A stretch of DNA of 7,048 nucleotides. It comes from Gorillibacterium sp. GTDB lineage: Bacteria; Bacillota; Bacilli; Paenibacillales; NBRC-103111. Below are positions 1 to 5,413 of this stretch, one piece after another. Below the pieces are notes generated by a model. That model ran no database searches, was not told the DNA's origin, and saw nothing but the letters and a program-made list of their open reading frames with translations. The stretch is taken from NCBI GenBank assembly GCA_023511325.1, contig JAIMBU010000128.1:1-7048 (forward strand), read 5' to 3'. The translations under genes were made by a program, and so were the position numbers. Within the stretch, counting starts at the first letter, position 1. Each line of letters opens with the position of its first letter.

Positions 1-1003
1 TTTCTAATCTGCGCTCTAAAGAAGGATGAGTGGAGAAGATCTTCAGACCACCAGCAGGAGCATTCACTTTCGATTCAGCATAGGCCCGCTGGTTTTTAAG
101 GAAATCGGGCTTGTCATGACGTAGATGCTCCAAAGCATGAATCATCGCCTGAGGATTGAATAATTGAGCAGCAAGCTGGTCGGCTTTAAATTTTCTGTGA
201 CGTGAAATGGCCTTCATAACCCAAATGATTGAATTTGACAAAACAATAACACAGAGGAATCTAGCAATAATGATCAGTCCATAAACATTAGTACTGAATT
301 GAGCGGGTTGGTTATCCCATTTGAGGCTAAATATCATAATTAAAAAGGCAATGGAGTAAAGCATGCTTTGAACGAGGACCATCTTTAATCTATCACTGTT
401 GGCAATATGCGCGATTTCATGTGCAGCGATCGCTGCAATGGCTGACTCGTCTAGGTCATCCATAAGTCCGGTACTAAAAGCGACAATAGAAGAATTCTTG
501 GTCGTACCAGTGGCGAAGGCATTAATCTCCAAACTATGGTAAATCCCCACTTCCGGAACTTTAGTCAGTCCCGATTTGAGACGAAGAGCTTCAATTAACT
601 GGTAAAGGTTTCGTTCCTCTTCATTGCGAAAGTGTTGAGGATTAATCAACTGTACATGATATACACGTTTGGAATTCCAACGAGAGAATAGTAAGCCTCC
701 GAACAAGAAAAACCAACCGATTGACAAAAGAAAGAGTAAGAACGACAATGCCATCCCAGTTGGAATGAACCTTATCAATAGAATAGTGACTGCGCTCGCA
801 GCCAGGAACCAGCCAAACCATGCTAGAAGGCTGCCTTTAACTCTAATAATTGTGCTATCCATGATGTTTTGAGCGATCGCAGAGAAATTTTTAGCTTCGT
901 CAGGTTCTAGAAGATCTTGTATCAGGAGGTTTCCGCAGTTAGGGCAAATATCTACTTTATCTTTAATGCACTCTTGGCATTCCCTGCATATAGCAAAGCT
1001 CAT
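1..1003 (-). CDS. M48-family (HtpX-like) membrane metalloprotease with N-terminal zinc ribbon, partial
   Basis: The open frame runs off the left edge, leaving 334 codons. It starts at ATG 1003-1001, with AGGGAGA at 1017-1011 as ribosome binding site and an in-frame TAG upstream. Order of parts: a zinc ribbon (Cys6, Cys9, Cys20, Cys23 in CxxC and CPNCG, plus Cys12); two hydrophobic helices about 58-80 and 84-106; an M48 domain with NAFATG (161-166) and HEIAH (195-199); two more helices about 208-226 and 240-262; and THPSLERR (325-332), typical of the HtpX C-terminal region. Family knowledge: M48 enzymes cut membrane or misfolded proteins at a zinc site built from the two His of HEXXH and a downstream Glu, with the catalytic domain facing the cytoplasm. 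Oddity: the Glu is expected in a RxREFxAD-like motif, but here the motif reads RHRKFKAD, with Lys271 (AAA) in its place. Protease activity is therefore uncertain. The family call is firm; the substrate is unknown. Confidence 0.9.
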   Translation of the reverse strand, partial: MSFAICRECQECIKDKVDICPNCGNLLIQDLLEPDEAKNFSAIAQNIMDSTIIRVKGSLLAWFGWFLAASAVTILLIRFIPTGMALSFLLFLLSIGWFFLFGGLLFSRWNSKRVYHVQLINPQHFRNEEERNLYQLIEALRLKSGLTKVPEVGIYHSLEINAFATGTTKNSSIVAFSTGLMDDLDESAIAAIAAHEIAHIANSDRLKMVLVQSMLYSIAFLIMIFSLKWDNQPAQFSTNVYGLIIIARFLCVIVLSNSIIWVMKAISRHRKFKADQLAAQLFNPQAMIHALEHLRHDKPDFLKNQRAYAESKVNAPAGGLKIFSTHPSLERRLE

Positions 1004-1052
1004 TATCGGTTCTCCCTCATCAAACTAAAATTCACAATATAACGTTTATAGG

Positions 1053-1073
1053 TATGTTACTGATTCTAACATA
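1053..1073. promoter_or_regulatory. Perfect 7-bp inverted repeat upstream of the M48 gene, possible operator
   Basis: TATGTTA (1053-1059) and TAACATA (1067-1073) are exact reverse complements separated by 7 bp. They lie about 50 bp upstream of the M48 start codon in a 108-bp gap. The size and symmetry fit a dimeric repressor site (TetR- or MarR-like), but no regulator is identified. I could not find a convincing -35/-10 pair here, so the relation to a promoter is inferred. Confidence 0.35.
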
Positions 1074-1111
1074 TTCTGCTATAGCGAGTTATAGAATGGC
1101 AGCAAATTTCT

Positions 1112-1957
1112 TTAATTCTCTCGCTTATTCGCTTGCTTCCATTGCTTAGGAGAAAGCCCCTTAACCTTACTGAACATTTTGGAGAATAAGAGAGGGTCTT
1201 CGTAACCGACGGATCTGGCAATGTCACCAATGAGCAGATCATTGTCTCTCATCAATTCGCACGCCTTTTCGAGCCGACAACGAATGAGAAATTGCTGGGG
1301 GGACATGTGGGTAAGCTGCTTAAAAATGGAATGGAGGTATTTCCGATCGATTCCTACGTAAGAGGCAAGCTCCGATATACGCAAAGATCTAGAATAATTC
1401 TTATGGACATATTCGATAGCCTTGCGAACATATTCATCTCTGGTAGATTCGAGAGTTCGGCCAGGGGAGTCCTCCGAGCTACAATCAATAAGGATAGATA
1501 AGAGATTGTATAGTAGCCCTGTTAGCCTCAGTTCACTACTCCCGCCCGAATGCTCAACGGACCCGATCTCCCTCATACATTCAGCAAGTCTAGAGTTGTG
1601 ACTATAGCTAAAGATCGGGCTAATGGCGTTCAAGCTGGCCCGCTGCAAATAATGGTCGGCTTTAATCCCTGAGAAACCAATCCAGACATAATGCCATGGG
1701 TCTGTTAAATCAGCTTCATAATAGACCAATGTACCGGGAACAATGATGAAGCCTTGCCCTGCCTCCAAGCTAAAGCTTAGTCCGCTTGTTCTTAGGACGC
1801 CCTTGCCCGCTAATATGTAGTGAATGACATAATGATCGCGCATGCCTGGACCCCATACATGGCCTGGCTCACATCGTGCGGAGCCTGAGTAATAGTAGAT
1901 CAGTTCACTGTTTAGGCCTAATTTGCTCTCCATAGGAACATTCAATATTTCGATCAT
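1112..1957 (-). CDS. AraC-family transcriptional regulator, MsmR/RafR-like, probable activator of the divergent alpha-galactosidase
   Basis: This complete 281-residue protein starts at ATG 1957-1955, preceded by GAGGGG at 1970-1965 with 7 bp spacing. An N-terminal cupin-type sensor spans about residues 30-100 and includes HYVIHYILAGKG (42-53), AGQGFIIVP (66-74) and DPWHYVWIGFSG (86-97); the last is typical of sugar-responsive MsmR/RafR regulators. The C-terminal AraC DNA-binding domain has two helix-turn-helix units at about 192-212 (RISELASYVGIDRKYL) and 242-263 (IGDIARSVGYEDPLLFSKMF), closing with the family signature GLSPKQW (267-273). Such proteins normally bind paired direct repeats and activate transport or hydrolysis genes when a sugar binds the cupin. 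The gene is divergent from a GH36 alpha-galactosidase across 115 bp, so an alpha-galactoside (melibiose or raffinose type) is the inferred signal. The family is certain; the effector is inferred. Confidence 0.93.
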   Translation of the reverse strand: MIEILNVPMESKLGLNSELIYYYSGSARCEPGHVWGPGMRDHYVIHYILAGKGVLRTSGLSFSLEAGQGFIIVPGTLVYYEADLTDPWHYVWIGFSGIKADHYLQRASLNAISPIFSYSHNSRLAECMREIGSVEHSGGSSELRLTGLLYNLLSILIDCSSEDSPGRTLESTRDEYVRKAIEYVHKNYSRSLRISELASYVGIDRKYLHSIFKQLTHMSPQQFLIRCRLEKACELMRDNDLLIGDIARSVGYEDPLLFSKMFSKVKGLSPKQWKQANKREN

Positions 1958-1989
1958 ACTAGATCCCCTCTTCGTTTTGCATATACGAC

Positions 1990-1995
1990 ATTATA
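1990..1995 (-). promoter_or_regulatory. Probable -10 box of the araC-type gene at 1112-1957
   Basis: Read on the minus strand this is a perfect TATAAT, 33 bp upstream of the regulator's start codon. The hexamer 17 bp further upstream (2018-2013, AGCATA) is a poor -35. It overlaps the first half-site of the proposed operator (1992-2003), so binding there would be expected to repress the regulator's own gene. Confidence 0.5.
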
Positions 1996-2024
1996 CTATA
2001 TTTATCAGAATCTATGCTATGTTC
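1992..2024. promoter_or_regulatory. Candidate AraC-type operator: two direct half-sites with a 21-bp period
   Basis: TATACTATATTT (1992-2003) and TATGCTATGTTC (2013-2024) agree at 9 of 12 positions, and the three differences are transitions. Their starts are exactly 21 bp apart, two helical turns, as in the araI1-araI2 arrangement known for AraC. The second half-site overlaps the position expected for the -35 of the alpha-galactosidase promoter (2020-2025). The tract is AT-rich, so chance similarity is possible. Confidence 0.45.
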
Positions 2025-2048
2025 CCCCAACAGTCGGAAGGGTATAAT
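2020..2048 (+). promoter_or_regulatory. Probable alpha-galactosidase promoter with perfect -10 and weak -35
   Basis: TATAAT at 2043-2048 is a consensus -10 with a G just before it. At 17 bp spacing the -35 position is TGTTCC (2020-2025), which is far from TTGACA. A good -10 with a poor -35 overlapped by a candidate activator half-site is the usual layout of an activator-dependent promoter. Transcription would start near 2055, giving a leader of about 18 nt. Confidence 0.5.
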
Positions 2049-2067
2049 GTGGGTATTAAAGGGGGAA
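2022..2067 (+). repeat. 7-bp inverted repeat pairing a C-tract with the alpha-galactosidase ribosome binding site
   Basis: TTCCCCC (2022-2028) is the exact reverse complement of GGGGGAA (2061-2067). The right arm is the ribosome binding site of the alpha-galactosidase. If a transcript starts upstream of 2022, the left arm would act as an anti-Shine-Dalgarno sequence; from the proposed start near 2055 it would not be transcribed. Confidence 0.4.
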
Positions 2068-2072
2068 TTAAC

Positions 2073-4175
2073 ATGTCGATTGAATATGTGGAAAGCACGC
2101 GCATGTGGATTTTGAACACGAAAAAGACTTCTTATGTAATGGGGTTAAATCAGTTGCAGCAGTTGCAGCATATATACTGGGGTGCACGGCTTCCCTATAG
2201 CAGCGACTATATGATAACGGAAGCTGGCTCCTTTGGCTCACAGGAGTGCACTACAGATATAATCAATCTGGAATACCCCGCTTGGGGTGGGATGATCTAT
2301 TCGGAGCCCTGTCTGAAGGTGACATTCGCGGACAAGGTCCGGGATCTGGTCTTAGCATATGACAGTTATGCGATCACGAATCAGGACATTCCTGAGCTTA
2401 CGATCCGCCTTCGAGACCCTTATAATGGGCTTGTTGTTGACCTTCATTACAAGGCTTTTGAGGAGCTTGATGTTGTTGAGAGATACGTTGAGATCATCAA
2501 TACGGGATCAGACCCTGTTGATTTGGAGCAGGCACAGTCCGCGGTGTGGAGTATTCCTGGCAACCATGAATACCGCTTGACTCACTTGGCTGGCAAATGG
2601 TTGGGAGAAACACAGGTGAAGCAGTCTGTGCTCACGGAAGGCAAGAAAGTGTTGGAGAGCAGAAGAGGCACGACAAGCAATCATGCGAATCCGTGGTTCG
2701 CGATTGATCGCGGGCAAGCATCTGAGTATGCGGGCGATGTATGGTTTGGTGCTCTATCCTGGAGTGGCAATTGGAAAATTACAGCGGAAGTGACCCCTTT
2801 TTATGCAGTTAGAGTAACGGGAGGGGTAAACGATTTTGATTTTACCTATCAGCTTCAGCCGGGAGAGAGCTTTTCGACTCCGGTATTTACAGGTGGCTTC
2901 ACTACAGACGGATTTGGACAAGCAAGCCGCAACATGCATCGGTATCAGCTTGAACGACTGCTGCCACGGGAGCATGCAGGTGAGTTGCGCAAGGTTCTCT
3001 ATAACTCATGGGAGGCTACCTTATTCAATGTAACGGAGAAGGACCAAATCAAGTTAGCGGAGAAAGCGGCTTTACTCGGCGTAGAGCTATTTGTTGTCGA
3101 TGACGGATGGTTTGGGCAGAGAAGCAATGATGAGGCCGGACTTGGCGACTGGTATGTAAATAAGGAGAAGTTTCCTCATGGTCTTCAGCCGCTAATCAGC
3201 AGGTGCAACGAGTTGGGGATGGAGTTTGGACTTTGGGTTGAGCCGGAGATGGTGAATCCAGACAGTGATCTATATAGACAACATCCGGATTGGGTTATGC
3301 ATTTCCCCAACAGACCACGTACGGAGTCGAGAACTCAGCTTGTGCTCAATCTAGGTCGAGAAGACGTCAGGGAATATATTTATGGATTCTTGCATGATCT
3401 GCTGCAGAACCATAATATTCGTTTTATCAAATGGGATATGAACCGTCCATTCAGTGAACCGGGCTGGCCTAATGCTCCAACCGGGAGGGATAAGGAGATT
3501 TGGGTAAGGTATGTTGAAGGACTATACTTGATTCTGGATCGACTAAAAGCAGAGCACTCAAGCGTTGAAATTGAAACGTGCGCAAGCGGCGGTGGCCGTG
3601 TCGATAACGGCATATTAAGCCGTACAGACCAGGCTTGGACGAGTGATAATACGAATGCCTATGAACGCCTATTCATTCAAGAGGGATATTCCTATGCGTA
3701 TTGTGCGAAAACAATGGTCGCTTGGGTAACAGACAGCGGCAATCCGACGCTACCACTAACCTACCGCTTCCATAGCGCTATGATGGGAACGCTTGGTATA
3801 GGAAGCAATCTCCATCATTGGTCAGACGAGCAGCTTGCTACCGCAACAACAATGATTCAACTGTATAAAGATATTCGCCATATCGTGCAGCACGGAAGTT
3901 TGTATCGATTAAGTTCGCCAAGGAAAAAACACCAGACTGCCGTACAGTATGTCACGGCCGACCTGAAGGAATCTGTTGTATTCGTTCTCTCAACAAATCA
4001 AGCGCCATTCTTAATGAGTCCACCCTTGCAACTAAGCGGATTAGATCCGAATCAACTGTACCAGCTTGAAGGTTTCGATGTATGCAGGAGCGGTAAAAGT
4101 TTAATGGCACAAGGTATTCAAGTGGCCATGAACGGTTTCTTCCAGAGCAAGATCATTCGGATCATAGCGGTTTGA
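2073..4175 (+). CDS. agaA: Alpha-galactosidase, glycoside hydrolase family 36
   Basis: This retaining enzyme removes terminal alpha-1,6-galactose from melibiose, raffinose and related oligosaccharides in the cytoplasm. I chose ATG 2073 (700 residues, normal for bacterial GH36) because GGGGG at 2061-2065 lies 7 bp upstream. An in-frame ATG at 1923 would add 50 residues that overlap the divergent gene and both promoters, and it lacks a clear ribosome binding site. Domains: an N-terminal beta-sandwich about 20-280, with HIYWG near the start; a TIM barrel about 300-620, with NSWEATLF (311-318), DDGWFG (343-348), GLWVEPEMVN, KWDMNR and CASGGGR (503-509); then a C-terminal beta domain. The nucleophile is Asp455 in KWDMNR and the acid/base is Asp525 in TSDNTNAYERL. 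Their 70-residue spacing matches that known for Geobacillus AgaA. There is no signal peptide. No transporter gene is adjacent. The symbol follows common usage for this family in Bacillaceae. Confidence 0.97.
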   Translation: MSIEYVESTRMWILNTKKTSYVMGLNQLQQLQHIYWGARLPYSSDYMITEAGSFGSQECTTDIINLEYPAWGGMIYSEPCLKVTFADKVRDLVLAYDSYAITNQDIPELTIRLRDPYNGLVVDLHYKAFEELDVVERYVEIINTGSDPVDLEQAQSAVWSIPGNHEYRLTHLAGKWLGETQVKQSVLTEGKKVLESRRGTTSNHANPWFAIDRGQASEYAGDVWFGALSWSGNWKITAEVTPFYAVRVTGGVNDFDFTYQLQPGESFSTPVFTGGFTTDGFGQASRNMHRYQLERLLPREHAGELRKVLYNSWEATLFNVTEKDQIKLAEKAALLGVELFVVDDGWFGQRSNDEAGLGDWYVNKEKFPHGLQPLISRCNELGMEFGLWVEPEMVNPDSDLYRQHPDWVMHFPNRPRTESRTQLVLNLGREDVREYIYGFLHDLLQNHNIRFIKWDMNRPFSEPGWPNAPTGRDKEIWVRYVEGLYLILDRLKAEHSSVEIETCASGGGRVDNGILSRTDQAWTSDNTNAYERLFIQEGYSYAYCAKTMVAWVTDSGNPTLPLTYRFHSAMMGTLGIGSNLHHWSDEQLATATTMIQLYKDIRHIVQHGSLYRLSSPRKKHQTAVQYVTADLKESVVFVLSTNQAPFLMSPPLQLSGLDPNQLYQLEGFDVCRSGKSLMAQGIQVAMNGFFQSKIIRIIAV

Positions 4176-4200
4176 CATGGATGAAACTGAAATAATACCC

Positions 4201-4223
4201 AGAAGGTATTCCTTCTTTCTGTG
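4201..4223 (+). terminator. Short hairpin with T-rich tail after the alpha-galactosidase, weak terminator candidate
   Basis: AGAAGG (4201-4206) pairs with CCTTCT (4211-4216) around a TATT loop, followed by an interrupted T-rich run. It begins 25 bp after the stop codon at 4175. The stem is short and the tail imperfect, so the larger hairpin at 4292-4338 is the better candidate. Confidence 0.3.
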
Positions 4224-4291
4224 TAGATCAGGGAACCGAGGTTCGGAGAAACGATTAGTGATTGATTAGTCTACGAGAAGGTACGACCAAT

Positions 4292-4338
4292 AGAGAGTGG
4301 TTCTGTCGGGTTAGAAGCCGATGGACCCGCTCTCTTTT
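4292..4338 (+). terminator. Rho-independent terminator-like hairpin downstream of the alpha-galactosidase
   Basis: AGAGAGTGG (4292-4300) pairs with CCGCTCTCT (4327-4335) over nine pairs, one of them a G-T wobble. The loop holds a second small stem, TCGG (4306-4309) with CCGA (4318-4321). The stem ends in TTTT (4335-4338). The T-run lies only on the plus strand, so it should stop alpha-galactosidase transcripts and not those of the convergent regulator. I see no equally good terminator for the convergent gene in this 197-bp gap. Confidence 0.6.
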
Positions 4339-4372
4339 GATTGTGCGAGGAAGTTCTCTCGATCGCCTTCAG

Positions 4373-5260
4373 CTATTGTTGCGTAAAGCGCTGACGATAT
4401 TTGCGCGGAGATATGCCTTCCACTCGCAGGAAGCTTGAGCTAAAGTAGGGAGCCTGGTTAAAGCCGACCTCCTCAGCTATGCGGGCAATTGAATAGCTGG
4501 TTTGCATCAGCAGGAGCTTACTCTGTTCAATCCGGTAGTGAAGCAAGTATTCCGTTGGTGAATAGCCATATTCCCTCTGCATGCAGCGGGCAATGTAGAC
4601 GGGATGAAAGCTGAGACTCTCACCCAATGCCTTGGCGGTAATTTCGTGCTGATAGTGGCTACGCAGGTAAGCGGCCGCTTGCTCCGCACAGAGGGTAGCT
4701 AGCGATGAACGATCTGCCTCGCGAGAAGCGACCAATTGCTGCACAACATCTTGAAATAAGATCTGTTGCTTAAACTGGATAGCGCTTAAATGTGCGGTTG
4801 GCGTAAGTTGAATGATCTGATTTAGAGTGTCCTCCATCTTAGCTGGCTGCAAAAGGTTTATATATTGCGGTAGCCGCAGGGCAAATGTTCGTGTATCAAA
4901 CTGAGTATGTAACATGGAAAGATTAATTGGCTCTGGCTGGTTCATCGATCGAACCAAGCGGTCTTCGACCACACACCAAGCCCCAGATGTTTGAAAATGA
5001 ACCCAATAATAAACTGTAGGTTCATTACAGCGCAGGGTGCCGAAGTGGTTGCAGTCTGGACGTAGAATAAGGGCTTGGCCCGCGCTTACTTCAAACCTTC
5101 GCTCCTCCTCTCCGATATAGATACAGCCTTCTTGTACAACAAGCAAGTCAAATACCTGCGTATGACAACGGTTAAAATGCCGTTCGCCATAGGCGAATTC
5201 AGAACGATTGCTTGCGATGAAGTGAAGCAACGGGGGCAACGTGAATTCAAACATGCTCAT
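4373..5260 (-). CDS. AraC-family transcriptional regulator, probable regulator of the divergent MATE transporter
   Basis: This complete 295-residue protein starts at ATG 5260-5258, with AGGAGA at 5274-5269 eight bases upstream. A cupin-like N-terminal sensor spans about 20-95 and includes FDLLVVQEGCIYIGEE (37-52), AGQALILRPDCNH (60-72) and YYWVHFQTSG (84-93). The C-terminal AraC domain has two helix-turn-helix units at about 207-228 (ITAKALGESLSFHPVYIARCM) and 257-278 (SIARIAEEVGFNQAPYFSSSF), with the closing signature GISPRKYRQ (282-290). It is divergent from a MATE exporter across 153 bp that contain 21-bp-phased repeats, so it probably controls the exporter and its own gene. Its effector cannot be read from the sequence. 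It resembles the regulator at 1112-1957 in architecture only; the sensor domains look different, so a recent duplication is unlikely. Confidence 0.93.
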   Translation of the reverse strand: MSMFEFTLPPLLHFIASNRSEFAYGERHFNRCHTQVFDLLVVQEGCIYIGEEERRFEVSAGQALILRPDCNHFGTLRCNEPTVYYWVHFQTSGAWCVVEDRLVRSMNQPEPINLSMLHTQFDTRTFALRLPQYINLLQPAKMEDTLNQIIQLTPTAHLSAIQFKQQILFQDVVQQLVASREADRSSLATLCAEQAAAYLRSHYQHEITAKALGESLSFHPVYIARCMQREYGYSPTEYLLHYRIEQSKLLLMQTSYSIARIAEEVGFNQAPYFSSSFLRVEGISPRKYRQRFTQQ

Positions 5261-5280
5261 AAGTACATTCTCCTAAGCTG

Positions 5281-5316
5281 TAGTTGCAATACTGAATGTT
5301 CTCGTTGGAAAATTGA
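5281..5316. promoter_or_regulatory. Candidate AraC-type operator: two direct half-sites with a 21-bp period upstream of the MATE gene
   Basis: TAGTTGCAATACTGA (5281-5295) and TCGTTGGAAAATTGA (5302-5316) agree at 11 of 15 positions, with starts exactly 21 bp apart. The right half-site ends just before the position expected for the -35 of a promoter using TATAAT at 5340-5345. On the other strand the repeat would lie in the 5' leader of the regulator's transcript, where binding could repress its own expression. Confidence 0.5.
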
Positions 5317-5345
5317 TACATACGAGGGAGTATAGCATCTATAAT
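5317..5345 (+). promoter_or_regulatory. Probable MATE gene promoter, perfect -10 with weak -35
   Basis: TATAAT at 5340-5345 is a consensus -10. At 17 bp spacing the -35 position is TACATA (5317-5322), which is poor. TTGATA at 5313-5318 is a better hexamer but is 21 bp away, too far for a standard promoter. The weak -35 next to the direct repeats suggests activator dependence. Confidence 0.45.
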
Positions 5346-5357
5346 GTGATCTGACCA
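5329..5357 (-). promoter_or_regulatory. Probable promoter of the araC-type gene at 4373-5260
   Basis: On the minus strand TGGTCA (5357-5352) and TATACT (5334-5329) are separated by 17 bp, matching the -35 at 4 of 6 and the -10 at 5 of 6. It overlaps the divergent MATE promoter, so the two polymerases would compete. The leader would be about 60 nt. Confidence 0.45.
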
Positions 5358-5413
5358 CTACATAAAAAAGCTTAAACTCAGATAGATTAGTGGCTTTAGA
5401 GGAGGTTTGGATT

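Noticed and set aside
669..872. Plus-strand 67-codon open frame
   Set aside because: It lies inside the M48 gene on the opposite strand and has no family features.
1072..1098. Inverted repeat ATTCT...AGAAT with inner CTATA/TATAG as terminator of the first regulator
   Set aside because: The pairing is broken, AT-rich and lacks a following T-run on the minus strand.
1923..2072. 50-residue N-terminal extension of the alpha-galactosidase from ATG 1923
   Set aside because: It overlaps the divergent regulator and both promoters, has no clear ribosome binding site, and lengthens the protein beyond the normal GH36 start; ATG 2073 has a strong site.
1958..2110. Catabolite-repression (cre) site near the alpha-galactosidase start
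   Set aside because: I scanned for WTGNAANCGNWNNCW by eye; the nearest candidates (around 1977 and 2089) lack the central CG at the right place.
4347..4368. GCGA...TCGC repeat as terminator of the second regulator
   Set aside because: The stem is only four to six pairs with mismatches and has no T-run.
5075..5335. Plus-strand 86-codon open frame reaching into the regulator-MATE gap
   Set aside because: It is mostly antisense to the second AraC-type gene and has no ribosome binding site or recognisable motif.
5366..5376. AAAAAAGCTTA as a minus-strand terminator (AAGCTT followed by T-run)
   Set aside because: The palindrome is only six bases with no loop, so it cannot form a terminator stem.
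5390..5413. GTG 5390 as start of the MATE gene
   Set aside because: The strong AGAGGAGG lies downstream of it at 5398-5405 and is correctly spaced for GTG 5414.
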